DNA of 64,000 nt. It comes from JAJCYK01 sp965212195. Its GTDB lineage: Bacteria; Bacteroidota; Bacteroidia; Cytophagales; Cyclobacteriaceae. Under the pieces are notes generated by a model. That model ran no database searches and was not told the DNA's origin. It worked only from the letters and a program-made list of their open reading frames with translations. Every line of letters begins with the position of its first letter. The stretch's first letter is position 1. The position numbers were made by a program, and so were the translations under genes. Positions 1 through 10,141 of this stretch are shown here, piece by piece. The stretch spans positions 1-64,000 of the forward strand of contig CBDBUW010000017.1 of assembly GCA_965212195.1 (NCBI GenBank), given 5' to 3'.

Positions 1-832
1 AATCCTTTTGGAGTATTGTATCACCCTTTGGCTATTTTCAACGCCCTGGAAATGGCCTTAAAGGATGAGATGCCCTCAGAGTCCAGTTACTTATGTCACC
101 AAGGCATCCACTATAATTATAACCTGCACAGCCAACTGGCTCATCCATCTCTGGAACAGCTTCAAGAAGACCATTGCATTCGAGAAATGCACAGACCAAA
201 GATCAACTGGATCAACGTCCGGTCTTGATCCTTACCTTCGGCACCGCATATCGCTACCTACGTTAAAAGATTCGGGGACGGGAGTGGCGAATTGCCACAA
301 GCAACCTGCAGATCTGTTTGATAGGCGTTGTTCCACAGTATCTGAAATTGTCGAGTCTTTCACAACGCTTCACCAAATGTTGGAGGTATCCCAAATACTG
401 ATCTCCGTAAGTCCAGTCCGTCATATAAAGGATGGGCTGATAGAAAATAGCTATAGCAAGTCGATACTACGCGTTGCCTGCCAGGAAATAGTGGATAATT
501 TCTCCGATACCCTGTACTTTCCTGGATATGAGATGGTAACGGACGATCTGCGGGATTATCGATTTTATGGTAGAGATATGGTTCATCCCAATGAGGTCGC
601 CCATGATTATATTTGGGGCCTCTTTGTGAAGAACTACCTGGACGAATCCTCTCAGCGATTTATCGAGCAATGGGAGAAAATAGCTAAGAACTTAAAGCAT
701 AAGGCCTTTCACCAGGATTCGGAAGGGACACCAAAAGTTCTTAAGTTAAACACCCTCTCCATGCTGGAACAAATTCCCACTCACATTGATGTTTATGAGG
801 AGATCCAGCAAATAAAGGCGCAATTGATATGA
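1..832 (+). pseudogene. GSCFA-family protein, 5'-truncated and frameshifted
   Basis: This is a GSCFA-domain gene whose start lies left of the window. The reaction of this Bacteroidota family is not known to me. Family landmarks are spread over three frames. NPFGVLYHPL is in frame 1 from base 1, LILTFGTAYRYL is in frame 3 from about 225, and VANCHKQP (about 284), SVSPVRHIKDG and DDLRDYRFYGRDMVHP are in frame 2 to the stop. Two single-base losses would explain this, one in the A run at 198-200 and one in the GTTAAAA stretch at 262-268. The final 550 bases are an intact reading frame. The stop overlaps the next start as ATGA, which implies co-transcription with the downstream YyaL-type gene. It may be a decayed gene or a sequence error; the family call is firm, its functional state is not. 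Confidence 0.8.
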
Positions 833-2856
833 CAGAAAAGAGCAATCGTTTGATACATGAGAGCAGTCCATATTTGCTACAGCATGCTTATAATCCCGTG
901 GACTGGTATCCATGGGGTGAAGAAGCCCTGGAGCGGGCCCGAGAGCAAGACATGCCTATACTACTCAGTATTGGATATAGCGCCTGCCATTGGTGTCATG
1001 TCATGGAGCGCGAGTCATTTGAAAAAACCGATATTGCTAATTTAATGAACAACCATTTTGTTTGCATTAAATTGGATCGTGAGGAACGTCCGGACATCGA
1101 TCAGATCTACATGGATGCTGTACAAGCTATGGGTATTGCAGGAGGATGGCCTCTTAACGTGTTTTTAACGCCTCAACAAGAACCCTTTTACGGGGGCACG
1201 TATTTTCCACCTCAGCGATGGGCTCACTTATTAGTCAACATTGCCAAGGCATTTAGAGAGAACCGGGAGCAACTGGATCAGTCGGCCCAAAAGTTCCGGG
1301 AGGCATTGAATCGCAGCGTAGTAGAAAGATATGGTCTGCACCAGAATAGCGAAATACCCGCCGACCTGATCCAAAAGGCTGTTACTCAATTAAAATCGCA
1401 ATTCGACCATGTGGAAGGTGGTACAGCAAAAGCACCCAAATTCCCCATGCCCACCATCTGGAACTTCTTATGGCACTATTTTGCCCTGAGCAAGGACCAG
1501 GAAATCCTGGATCATCTGCATCTCACCCTGCAAAAGATGGCCATGGGAGGCATTTACGATCAAATTGGTGGAGGATTCGCCCGTTATTCCGTGGATAACC
1601 GCTGGTTTGCTCCCCACTTTGAAAAGATGCTTTACGACAATGCACAATTAATAAGCGTTTATGCCTTGGCCTATTCACAATCGGAAAATTCCTTATATAA
1701 GGATGTCGTTTATCAGACAATAGAATTCGTGGACAGGGAGCTAAAAAGCCCAGAGGGTGCTTTTTACTGCGCCCTGGATGCGGATAGCGAAGGGGTCGAG
1801 GGTAAGTTCTACACCTGGCCTTACCATGAATTCCAGGAGGTGACCGGTGATGAAGCGGACTTTTTAATCGATTACTATAGTTTAACCAAAGAGGGAAACT
1901 GGGAAGACGGACGTAATATCCTCTTTACCCTAGAGCAGGATGAGGAGTTTTCCCAAAGGCAACAGTTGGACTTAACATGGATGAGGAATACCCGGGAAAT
2001 CTATCGGGAAAAGCTGCGGGAGCATCGAGAGAGGCGGGTAAGACCCGGATTGGACAATAAGATCCTTTGCGGATGGAATGGGCTTATGATTAAAGCACTT
2101 AGCGATGCCTATGCGGTATTCCATGAAAGCCGTTTTCTGGAACTGGCCATCAAGTGTGCAACGTTTATTGAGAAGAACCTGAGACTACCCTCACATCAAC
2201 TTTTACGCATTCCCAGGACCCACAAAACGGTGCCTGCCTATTTGGAGGATTACAGTGCGGTAGTACAAGCATATATAGGACTATATCAGGCAACCTTTAA
2301 TGATAAGTGGTTGTACAGTGCTCAAAATCTTACCAGTTACTGTTTGGATCATTTCTATGATGAAAGGGAAAGCCTTTTCTATTATACTGATAAACAAGAC
2401 CCGTTGCTAATTGCCCGCAAGAAAGAGGTTTTTGACAATGTAATTCCCGCTTCAAACTCCATAATGGCCCAAAACCTATGGGTTTTGGGCACCATTCTCC
2501 AGCGGCAATCCTACCTGGAACTGTCCAGGGAAATGGTAGCTAAGATCAGTCCCTTGATTGCCACCGATCCCGCCTATCTCAGTAACTGGGCTACGGTGTT
2601 GAGTTTTCAGCAAGGCACCACAGCCGAAGTGGTGATCTGCGGTGAAGACCCTTTGCAACATCGCATTCCTTTGGCGGCACATTTCCATCCCCATAAGATC
2701 CTAATGGGTTCAGATACCATCAGTGATCTACCCCTGCTGCACGACCGCATGCCGGATCAGGGAACATCCATTTTTGTCTGTTACAATAAAACCTGTCAAT
2801 TACCTACGGACAACCCGGAAATCGCCATTGAACAATTGGTCTATCAAAATTCTTGA
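829..2856 (+). CDS. Thioredoxin-domain protein of the YyaL/DUF255 (SSP411) family
   Basis: A 675-residue protein, the usual length for the family. The N-terminal thioredoxin-like domain (about residues 5-165) carries the family signature SPYLLQHAYNPVDWYPWG and the CHWC redox-type pair Cys53/Cys56. The rest resembles the alpha/alpha-barrel fold of N-acylglucosamine epimerase-like and six-hairpin glycosidase enzymes, with motifs GGIYDQIGGGFARYSVD, WFAPHFEKMLYDNAQL and LLCGWNGL-like DNKILCGWNGLM. The family is widespread but its substrate is not established. No signal peptide is seen, so a cytosolic location is inferred. The start overlaps the upstream GSCFA stop by four bases, and the stop overlaps the start of priA in TTGA, so the three genes look like one transcript. 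Confidence 0.9.
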   Translation: MTEKSNRLIHESSPYLLQHAYNPVDWYPWGEEALERAREQDMPILLSIGYSACHWCHVMERESFEKTDIANLMNNHFVCIKLDREERPDIDQIYMDAVQAMGIAGGWPLNVFLTPQQEPFYGGTYFPPQRWAHLLVNIAKAFRENREQLDQSAQKFREALNRSVVERYGLHQNSEIPADLIQKAVTQLKSQFDHVEGGTAKAPKFPMPTIWNFLWHYFALSKDQEILDHLHLTLQKMAMGGIYDQIGGGFARYSVDNRWFAPHFEKMLYDNAQLISVYALAYSQSENSLYKDVVYQTIEFVDRELKSPEGAFYCALDADSEGVEGKFYTWPYHEFQEVTGDEADFLIDYYSLTKEGNWEDGRNILFTLEQDEEFSQRQQLDLTWMRNTREIYREKLREHRERRVRPGLDNKILCGWNGLMIKALSDAYAVFHESRFLELAIKCATFIEKNLRLPSHQLLRIPRTHKTVPAYLEDYSAVVQAYIGLYQATFNDKWLYSAQNLTSYCLDHFYDERESLFYYTDKQDPLLIARKKEVFDNVIPASNSIMAQNLWVLGTILQRQSYLELSREMVAKISPLIATDPAYLSNWATVLSFQQGTTAEVVICGEDPLQHRIPLAAHFHPHKILMGSDTISDLPLLHDRMPDQGTSIFVCYNKTCQLPTDNPEIAIEQLVYQNS

Positions 2857-5360
2857 ATAAGGTAACCGAAAATAGCATCAAAAGCTCAGAGCGCATCACC
2901 TTGTTTGCCGAGGTATTGCTCCCCGTACCCGTACCCGGATACTACACTTATCGTATCCCATTTGAATGGAACGACCTGGTTACAGAAGGGGTAAGGGCGA
3001 TCGTGCAATTCGGCCCTAAAAAGATCCTTACAGGTATTGTCATGGAGGTACATCAGCGGCCACCTGATAAACACCAAGCTAAGTATATTTTGGAAATCCT
3101 GGACCCCAACCCGGTCGTTTCCCGACCTCAGGTGGCCTTGTTTAAGTGGATGGCCGGCTATTACATGTGTACGCAAGGTCAGGTAATGCAGGTGGCGTTG
3201 CCCAGTGGATTGAAGCTGAGTAGCCAGTCCAAGATCCAATTAGATCCTAATTTCGCCAGAGAAAACCTGATCTATCCATTGAGCCAGGAAGAGGAGGATA
3301 TTCTGGAAATATTGGAAGATCAGCAGATTGCAGATTACCAGTACATACAGGACAAGCTGGGCATTAAAAGTATCCACAAATGGGTTAAATCCTTACTGGG
3401 CAAAAATGTGGTACTGCTGTTTGAAGAGGTAAAAGAAAAGTACCAGCCGAAAAGAGAAAAAAGGATCCGCCTTACTCCGGAATACCAATCGGAATCTGCT
3501 CTACGGGATTTGCTGGACAGCTTGGAAAAAAAGCCAAAACAGTGCGATCTCTTGTTGCATTATCTTCATCTATTGCCTTTGAGCCGTGATCAACAGGCGG
3601 GTATTGGCAAAACCGATCTTTTGTCGGCCAGGGTATCCGAATCAAGTCTTAAAACCCTTAAAAAGAATGGGGTTTTGGAAGAGTTCGAGATCTTGGTAAG
3701 CCGCTTCCCCCTACAGTTACCGGAGCAGGATCAGAAGATTGAACTTTCAAAGGCGCAATGCCAAGCTCGTGATGAGATTCTTGAATGCTTCCAAAACCGA
3801 AACATCGTAATGCTACATGGGATTACAGGAAGCGGTAAGACTGAAATTTACATGGATCTCATAAAGGAGGTGCTGGCAGCAGGATCTCAAGTACTTTACC
3901 TGTTACCCGAGATAGCGCTTACTACCCAGATCGTAAGTCGCCTGAAAAAGGTCTTTGGCAGCGCAATGGGTGTATATCACAGTCGATTTTCGGATAATGA
4001 ACGAGTGGAGGTTTGGCGAGGTGTATTAGAAGGTCGGTTCAATCTGGTAGTGGGGGTGCGTTCATCCGTTTTCTTACCCTTCGACGATTTAGGTCTGGTG
4101 ATCGTAGATGAAGAACACGAGCTATCATACAAGCAGTTCGATCCCGCACCTCGCTACCACGCTCGGGATGTTGCCTTATTCCTGGCAAAGTTGCATCATG
4201 CTAAGACCCTTTTGGGTTCTGCCACTCCCTCTGTTGAAAGCTACTACCATGCACAGCAGGAAAAGTATGCTCTGGTGGAGTTGCATGAGCGATTCAACCA
4301 GGCCTCTTTACCGCAATACCACATAATAGATACTGCCACTGTACATGCGAAGAGTAAAATGCAGGGAGATTTTTCCGGGCCACTATTAGAAGCTATTGGT
4401 AAGGTATTGGATAACCAAAAGCAAGCCATTATTTTTCAAAACCGACGCGGGTATGCCCCTTTCTTACAATGTGAGACCTGTGGTCATATCCCACAATGCA
4501 CCAATTGTTCGGTTAGTTTAACTTATCATATGCACTTCAACCAGCTGAAGTGTCACTACTGCGGCTACCGGGAAAAAATGCCTACAGCCTGCGTCAGTTG
4601 CAACTCTCAGGATCTCGAATTAAAAGGGTTTGGCACTGAGAAACTAGAAGAAGAGATAAAAGAATTTTTCCCTAATGCCAGGGTACAACGTATGGATCTT
4701 GATACCACCCGTAGGAAGTACGGCTATCAGCAGATCATTGATCAATTCGAGGCAGGAGCCATTGATATACTAGTGGGCACCCAAATGGTAACTAAAGGCC
4801 TGGATTTCGACCATGTAGCATTAGTAGGGGTGCTGGATATCGACCGTATCATTCATTTTCCGGATTTTAGATCGTTTGAACGGGCCTTTCAATTGATTTC
4901 TCAGGTAGGCGGCAGAGCGGGTCGCAAGAGCGGGCAAGGTCAAGTCTTTATACAAACGAAGAACCCTGGTCATCCTTTATTGGCGCTGATTACCGATCAT
5001 GATTATCATACCTTCTACCAGAGGGAATTACCGGAAAGAAGGAAATTTGTCTACCCTCCCTTTGTTCGGTTGCTAAGGCTCACGGTTAAGGGCGATGACC
5101 GAAAATTAACAGCCGAAGCTGCCAAGGTGTTGGGTGAAAAGTTAGTGGAGGGGTTAGGTAGGAACCGAATTTTAGGACCTCAGGAGCCGTTGATCTCCAA
5201 GATCCGCAACCAATATCTCATGGTCCTTTACGTGAAGCTAGCTAAAAGTGGCGGGGCACCTGAGCAAGTCAAGGGGTGGATATTACAAATGATCTATGAC
5301 CTCATTCATACTAAAGGTTTTAGATCAGTGCGTATTGTTCCGGACGTAGACCCCTACTAG
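2853..5360 (+). CDS. priA: Primosomal protein N' (PriA), replication-restart helicase
   Basis: PriA is a superfamily 2 3'-5' DNA helicase that recognises abandoned replication forks and reloads the replisome. At 835 residues it is full length. The N-terminal fork-binding domain is followed by a winged-helix region. The helicase core has Walker A GITGSGKTEIYM (about residue 325), a DEEHE Walker B box and the motif VGTQMVTKGLDF. Between the helicase lobes is the zinc-binding insert with Cys pairs in CETCGH, CTNC, CHYC and CVSC, all eight cysteines present. The assumed start is TTG at 2853, overlapping the upstream stop; a further TTG shortly downstream is possible. The stop shares the palindrome CTAG with the stop of convergent surE. 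Confidence 0.96.
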   Translation: MNKVTENSIKSSERITLFAEVLLPVPVPGYYTYRIPFEWNDLVTEGVRAIVQFGPKKILTGIVMEVHQRPPDKHQAKYILEILDPNPVVSRPQVALFKWMAGYYMCTQGQVMQVALPSGLKLSSQSKIQLDPNFARENLIYPLSQEEEDILEILEDQQIADYQYIQDKLGIKSIHKWVKSLLGKNVVLLFEEVKEKYQPKREKRIRLTPEYQSESALRDLLDSLEKKPKQCDLLLHYLHLLPLSRDQQAGIGKTDLLSARVSESSLKTLKKNGVLEEFEILVSRFPLQLPEQDQKIELSKAQCQARDEILECFQNRNIVMLHGITGSGKTEIYMDLIKEVLAAGSQVLYLLPEIALTTQIVSRLKKVFGSAMGVYHSRFSDNERVEVWRGVLEGRFNLVVGVRSSVFLPFDDLGLVIVDEEHELSYKQFDPAPRYHARDVALFLAKLHHAKTLLGSATPSVESYYHAQQEKYALVELHERFNQASLPQYHIIDTATVHAKSKMQGDFSGPLLEAIGKVLDNQKQAIIFQNRRGYAPFLQCETCGHIPQCTNCSVSLTYHMHFNQLKCHYCGYREKMPTACVSCNSQDLELKGFGTEKLEEEIKEFFPNARVQRMDLDTTRRKYGYQQIIDQFEAGAIDILVGTQMVTKGLDFDHVALVGVLDIDRIIHFPDFRSFERAFQLISQVGGRAGRKSGQGQVFIQTKNPGHPLLALITDHDYHTFYQRELPERRKFVYPPFVRLLRLTVKGDDRKLTAEAAKVLGEKLVEGLGRNRILGPQEPLISKIRNQYLMVLYVKLAKSGGAPEQVKGWILQMIYDLIHTKGFRSVRIVPDVDPY

Positions 5361-6127
5361 ATATCCCACTCGTCGTTGAGAATACTAATGGCATGATGGG
5401 CGGTCATGTCGTACTGGCATGGTACCACCGATACATAGTTGTGGGCGATAGCCCATTCGTCATTGTCCTCTCCTTTGTCAAAATTGACGAAGCTTCCGGC
5501 CATCCAAAAATAGGGCCTTCCCGCAGGGTCTTTGCGAAGATCAAACTCTTCCTGCCACTTGGCACGAGCCTGGCGGCAAATTTTTATACCCTTTAATGGT
5601 TCCTCTTTTTTTCTGGGTATGTTCACGTTCAAGGCCACGCCATTGGGCAATCCCCGGTCAAGCACCTCTTGCACGATCTTTTTCACTGAGGTACCCACAT
5701 GTGAAAAGTCCGCCTCGGCCGAATAGTCGCATAATGAAAATCCGATAGCCGGCGACCCTTCGATGGCGCCCTCGATTGCTGCTGACATGGTGCCGCTGTA
5801 CAATACACTAATGGAAGTATTACTGCCATGATTGATTCCGCTGACCACCAGATCGGGTTGTTTTTCTGTCAGGATATGATGCTTTGCCAGTTTCACACAA
5901 TCCGCTGGTGTTCCGGAACAGGCATATGCGGGCACGTTCCCGAAAATGTCCGATTTATCCAGTCTTAAGGTATTTCCTACAGTTATGGCATGGCCCATTC
6001 CGGACTGCGGGCTATCGGGAGCCACTACGATGACATCTCCCAGCTCATCCATCAGCTCTACCAGAATTCGGATGCCCCGGCTTGAAATACCGTCATCATT
6101 GGAAACTAGAATCAGAGGTTTGGACAT
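5357..6127 (-). CDS. surE: 5'/3'-nucleotidase SurE
   Basis: SurE is a metal-dependent phosphatase that dephosphorylates nucleoside monophosphates and is linked to survival in stationary phase. The N-terminal metal site is seen as LVSNDDGISSRG and the second active-site loop as SGINHGSNTS, with the conserved PDSPQSGMGHA between them. I chose ATG at 6127, giving MSKPLILVSNDDGI, because family members normally begin a few residues before the SNDDG motif. An in-frame ATG at 6157 would add ten mostly basic residues. The gene is convergent with priA and their stop codons overlap. The upstream small secreted-protein gene lies on the same strand, 61 bases away. Confidence 0.95.
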   Translation of the reverse strand: MSKPLILVSNDDGISSRGIRILVELMDELGDVIVVAPDSPQSGMGHAITVGNTLRLDKSDIFGNVPAYACSGTPADCVKLAKHHILTEKQPDLVVSGINHGSNTSISVLYSGTMSAAIEGAIEGSPAIGFSLCDYSAEADFSHVGTSVKKIVQEVLDRGLPNGVALNVNIPRKKEEPLKGIKICRQARAKWQEEFDLRKDPAGRPYFWMAGSFVNFDKGEDNDEWAIAHNYVSVVPCQYDMTAHHAISILNDEWDI

Positions 6128-6187
6128 AGTTAGTCTCTTGAATTTCTTAGAGGCCAAAGCTAATTAAATTGCCGAATAAAACTATAA

Positions 6188-6805
6188 CTAGGATTCCAAA
6201 AGGGAATTGTAAAAAGCCGTAATGCGTTCCAGATCACGGCGCCGATCCACACGCAGATTATTTTCTTTAATGAATTTGCGGACCTCTGAGGACTTTTTGC
6301 CCATAATATGCATAAGGTCACTTTTTTTCATTGAATAGCGGTCGATCGTACCCTTTTCATTCAGGAAATAATATTGATATATCAATTTGTAGCGGCTGTA
6401 ATAATTGTTGCGCCCGTAGTAGTAGTTATAGGTGGGCACTGTTTCCGTGGTGATATTTTCTCGAGCCAGTAAGGATAGGGGTACTCCTTCGTGCAGAACC
6501 TCAAACAGAATAGGGGTCTTGTAACCGGGGCTTACCGTATAGGGCAGGGCATAAAACTGGCGAAAACTCTCTGAACCTTCATCAAAGATTTCGAAGTACA
6601 GGATCTTTTTTGAGCTAAACGCCTGAATAGTGTTGTTGGCATTTAGCTGGATGACATCTGTCTCCAAGTCATATTTCACCAGGCCCCGGTGAACTTCCTT
6701 GTTCATAAGAACCACTTTTCCTTCGTACCACACCTCCGAAGGAAAATTTTGAGCATGGGTGCAGAGCGCCACTACCATTATCAGTGCCAAACTCCAGCTT
6801 TTCAT
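6188..6805 (-). CDS. Hypothetical secreted protein
   Basis: I do not recognise a family. The 205-residue product starts with a typical signal peptide (Lys2, hydrophobic core to about residue 17, likely cleavage after THA). The mature part looks beta-rich to about residue 120, followed by a Tyr/Asn-rich patch (TYNYYYGRNNYYSRY, about residues 123-137). It ends in a charged, helical tail with MGKKSSEVRKFIKENN. The lack of a lipobox suggests periplasmic or surface location. It lies directly downstream of ribBA on the same strand with a two-base gap, so it is probably co-transcribed, although no functional link to riboflavin synthesis is evident. Confidence 0.75.
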   Translation of the reverse strand: MKSWSLALIMVVALCTHAQNFPSEVWYEGKVVLMNKEVHRGLVKYDLETDVIQLNANNTIQAFSSKKILYFEIFDEGSESFRQFYALPYTVSPGYKTPILFEVLHEGVPLSLLARENITTETVPTYNYYYGRNNYYSRYKLIYQYYFLNEKGTIDRYSMKKSDLMHIMGKKSSEVRKFIKENNLRVDRRRDLERITAFYNSLLES

Positions 6806-6807
6806 GT

Positions 6808-8034
6808 TTATTTGTTTTTTCTCAGTATTGTGTGTCCCAATTTGTCTCTTTTGGTCTTCAGGTATTCTTCGTTGTGCACGTTAGGCACGATCTCAATAGG
6901 TACTGTTTCAACAATTTCCAGGCCATATCCTACCAAACCGGCACGTTTTTGAGGATTGTTGGATATTAACTTCATCTTAGTAACGCCCAAGTCCCTTAAA
7001 ATTTGTGCTCCAACTCCATAATCTCGTTGATCTTTCTTAAATCCCAGCTGCAGATTGGCTTGAACGGTATCCATGCCATCTTCCTGTAACTGATAAGCCT
7101 TCAACTTATTAAGTAAACCAATTCCCCTACCCTCTTGGTTCATATATAGCACAACTCCTTTTCCGGCAGCCTCCACCATTTCCATAGCTCCGTGCAGTTG
7201 ACCACCACAATCGCACCGGCATGAACCGAAAATATCGCCAGTGACACATGAGCTGTGCACCCGCACCAATATGGGTTCGTCCAGCTCCCACGACCCTTTT
7301 ACCAAAGCCAAATGTGAGTCTCCCGTGTTAAGCTGGGTATAGGCTACCAAGTCAAAGTTACCGTGGTCGGTAGGCAGGGAGACACGTACCTCTTTTTTGA
7401 TAAGACTTTCTTTACGCAGCCGGTAATTGATGAGGTCTTTGATGGAAACCAGTTTGAGGTTAAAACGTTGCGCCACCTTCTTGAGATCTTCCAGTCGCGC
7501 CATCTCACCATTTTCTTTCATAATCTCTACCAATACACCGGAAGGAAATAAGCCTGCTAATCGTGCCATATCAATAGATGCCTCGGTATGGCCGGCCCGG
7601 CGCAGAACGCCCCCGGATTTAGCCCTCAGGGGAAAAATATGGCCGGGGCGGGCCAGTTCCTGGGGTTTGGTTTGCTGATTTACCAATGCCTGAATAGTGC
7701 GGGCACGATCACTGGCAGAGATCCCTGTGGTATTGCCTTGTCCAATTAAATCAACCGATATGGTAAAGGCTGTCTTAAAACTATCCGTATTACGGCCTAC
7801 CATCAGGTCAAGTCCCAACTCCTCGCATCGTTCGTCTTCCAACGAAGTGCATATCAAGCCGCGACCATGGGTGGCCATAAAATTTATGATTTCAGGTGTG
7901 ACTTTTTCTGCTGCGCAGATAAAATCTCCTTCGTTTTCACGGTCTTCGTCGTCTACCACTATAACCACTTCACCCTTTTTGATGGCCTTAATGGCGCTTT
8001 CTATGGGATCAAGGGTAGTTAAATGCTCGCTCAT
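6808..8034 (-). CDS. ribBA: Bifunctional 3,4-dihydroxy-2-butanone 4-phosphate synthase / GTP cyclohydrolase II
   Basis: It supplies both starting branches of riboflavin synthesis: ribulose 5-phosphate to dihydroxybutanone phosphate, and GTP to the diaminopyrimidine intermediate. The 408 residues match the usual fused enzyme. The RibB half (about 1-205) carries DDEDRENEGDF and the substrate-binding region HTEASIDMARLAG. The RibA half (about 206-405) carries the zinc motif GSCRCDCGGQL and the catalytic loop NQEGRGIGL. The cyclohydrolase half keeps its zinc cysteines, so both activities are expected. No FMN riboswitch-like structure fits in the 76 bases between this gene and dnaG. The secreted-protein gene follows with a two-base gap. 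Confidence 0.96.
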   Translation of the reverse strand: MSEHLTTLDPIESAIKAIKKGEVVIVVDDEDRENEGDFICAAEKVTPEIINFMATHGRGLICTSLEDERCEELGLDLMVGRNTDSFKTAFTISVDLIGQGNTTGISASDRARTIQALVNQQTKPQELARPGHIFPLRAKSGGVLRRAGHTEASIDMARLAGLFPSGVLVEIMKENGEMARLEDLKKVAQRFNLKLVSIKDLINYRLRKESLIKKEVRVSLPTDHGNFDLVAYTQLNTGDSHLALVKGSWELDEPILVRVHSSCVTGDIFGSCRCDCGGQLHGAMEMVEAAGKGVVLYMNQEGRGIGLLNKLKAYQLQEDGMDTVQANLQLGFKKDQRDYGVGAQILRDLGVTKMKLISNNPQKRAGLVGYGLEIVETVPIEIVPNVHNEEYLKTKRDKLGHTILRKNK

Positions 8035-8110
8035 AACTCAAATTCTGGGTTGTACTATTAAAATTAATACAAAAATGCGGGAAATTGTTTGCCTCAGGGT
8101 TAAAACCGGC

Positions 8111-10015
8111 CTAATCCGATACTACGATACCCAGTAACTTTGCCAGCTCATTACGGGACTTTTTCAACTCAAAATCTACCTGAAGCAGCTTTTGCTGCTG
8201 ATCCTGAGCTTCTACCTGCTTGAGTTCGGCCCGATTGTCGTCTATTAGTTTTTTTACTACCCGGTATTTCAATCGCAGTAAATTGCTATACGCTACGTCT
8301 GAAAGAATTTCCTTTTCCTGGGGTACGTAGATCTGAAATTTGTCCATCCACTGAGTGCTGATCTCATATTTGTCCGACAGTAAATTGATTATTTCCAATT
8401 TTACAGCACCTTGGGATCGCTCCAGAAGAATTTGGGCATCCACTCTCCCTTGTTCTTTGATACAGATACGCAGCAGTTCCAGGATGGTCTGATATTTAGG
8501 AGTTTTGAACTCTACATCAGCCAGCTCCTGAAAGAAATACTGATGCAGGAACATATCATCATCGAGCTTGCTGTTGCCGTAGTTCAACAACAATCTAATA
8601 CTCTCACTTTCTTGGTGTGTTATAGCGTCATTAGGATTCCGAGAGATCCGTTCTTTGGTCAGCTCCGTTAAATCCTCAGCCTGTAGCGTGGGTGGCGGCG
8701 CCCCTTGACGCGACGTTTTGAGCTGTAACTTATTGAGTTCACCGATCAATAAGCTCTCATCGATATCCAGCAACCCACTGCATTTCTTCATATAGACCGC
8801 TCTTTGCAGTGGATCGGGTATCTTGGATATACTCAGCACTACTTCTTTAATAGTTTGTACCCGCTTAAATGGGTCATCATGTGCTTCACGTAGGAAGAGC
8901 TGTGTTTTGTAGGTGATAAAATCCGCCACCTGTTGGTTGAGGAAGTCCTTGAATTCCGTGGTTCCCAGCTTGGTGGCGTAACTGTCCGGATCTTCGCCCT
9001 GAGGAAACTCCACCACCCGAACATTAGCACCGCTGGACAATATCATGTCGATGCCCCGCAAGGAAGCTTTAATGCCTGCGGTGTCTCCATCGAACAGCAC
9101 CGTGATATTATTGGTATATCTTTTAATGAGCTTAATCTGATCCTCCGTAAGGCTGGTACCTGAGGAGGCCACCACATTGGGTACCCCGGAAAGGTGCATG
9201 GAAATGACATCAGTGTAACCTTCAACCAGGTAACAATTGTCCTCTTGACGTATAGCGGTACGCCCTTGATGCAAGCCGTACAATACCTTGCTTTTCTGGT
9301 AGACATCGGTTTCCGGGGAATTAAGATATTTAGGACCTTTTTGCGAATTTAGGGTACGCGCCCCAAAAGCAATTACCTTACCAGTAATGTTGTGAATAGG
9401 GAAAATGACCCTTCCTCGAAAACGATCGTAGGCTTTTTCTTGTTTTTCAACCACCAATCCAGCCTCCACCAGCAGCTTTTCCTGGTAGCCTTGCTCCAAG
9501 GCAGCTTTTCGCAAAGCATCCCAAGCTTCCAGACTATATCCCAATTCAAAGATCTTTATTATTTTTTCAGGATATCCCCGCTCTTTGAAATAACTCAATC
9601 CAATAGCTCGGCCTTGTTCGTGTTCCCACAGCAGTTGTTGGAAATATTCTTTAGCGAAATTCAGCACGATAAAAAGGCTGTCACGCTGGCTTTGCCGGGC
9701 GAGGTCTTCGGGAGTGGGAGGCTCTTCTTCAAGCTCTACCCCATACTTTTTCCCCAGGAATCTCATGGCTTCCAGATAGTCGAGACCTTCAATCTCCTTG
9801 ACAAATTCAATGGCATCTCCGGCTTTTCCGCATCCAAAGCACTTGAAAATACCCTTGGCCGGAGAAACTGAAAAAGAAGGCGTTTTCTCGTCATGGAAGG
9901 GACAGCAAGCCCATAGATTTTGGCCTTTGCGTTTAAGTGAAAGGAAATCAGAAACAACCTCCTCTATTTCGACGCGGGCCTTTATTTCTTCTAATGATTG
10001 ATCGCTAATACTCAA
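8111..10015 (-). CDS. dnaG: DNA primase
   Basis: DnaG makes RNA primers for the lagging strand and works with the replicative helicase. At 634 residues it is full length. The N-terminal CHC2 zinc ribbon is complete (Cys38, His41, Cys59, Cys62 in CPFH and CFGC). The TOPRIM catalytic core shows VEGYTDVISMHLSG and the acidic LFDGDTAGIKAS. The C-terminal third is charged and helical, as expected for the helicase-interacting domain. The gene stands divergent from the mrp-like gene, with 126 bases between the two starts that must carry both promoters. Confidence 0.96.
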   Translation of the reverse strand: MSISDQSLEEIKARVEIEEVVSDFLSLKRKGQNLWACCPFHDEKTPSFSVSPAKGIFKCFGCGKAGDAIEFVKEIEGLDYLEAMRFLGKKYGVELEEEPPTPEDLARQSQRDSLFIVLNFAKEYFQQLLWEHEQGRAIGLSYFKERGYPEKIIKIFELGYSLEAWDALRKAALEQGYQEKLLVEAGLVVEKQEKAYDRFRGRVIFPIHNITGKVIAFGARTLNSQKGPKYLNSPETDVYQKSKVLYGLHQGRTAIRQEDNCYLVEGYTDVISMHLSGVPNVVASSGTSLTEDQIKLIKRYTNNITVLFDGDTAGIKASLRGIDMILSSGANVRVVEFPQGEDPDSYATKLGTTEFKDFLNQQVADFITYKTQLFLREAHDDPFKRVQTIKEVVLSISKIPDPLQRAVYMKKCSGLLDIDESLLIGELNKLQLKTSRQGAPPPTLQAEDLTELTKERISRNPNDAITHQESESIRLLLNYGNSKLDDDMFLHQYFFQELADVEFKTPKYQTILELLRICIKEQGRVDAQILLERSQGAVKLEIINLLSDKYEISTQWMDKFQIYVPQEKEILSDVAYSNLLRLKYRVVKKLIDDNRAELKQVEAQDQQQKLLQVDFELKKSRNELAKLLGIVVSD

Positions 10016-10141
10016 TGGAACTGAAATAAACCGGATGGTAAAGTTAAGCTTTTAATGTCAAATTTGCTGCTGATCTATTTTAACAATTTAGTAAAATTAT
10101 GACGGATTAAGGGTAAATTGCAAATTGAGTAAACAAGCATT

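Noticed and set aside
5357..5360. Shared CTAG at the priA and surE stop codons
   Set aside because: A simple overlap of convergent stops; notable but with no likely function.
8035..8110. Possible FMN riboswitch before ribBA
   Set aside because: Only 76 bases are available and no conserved riboswitch core is seen.
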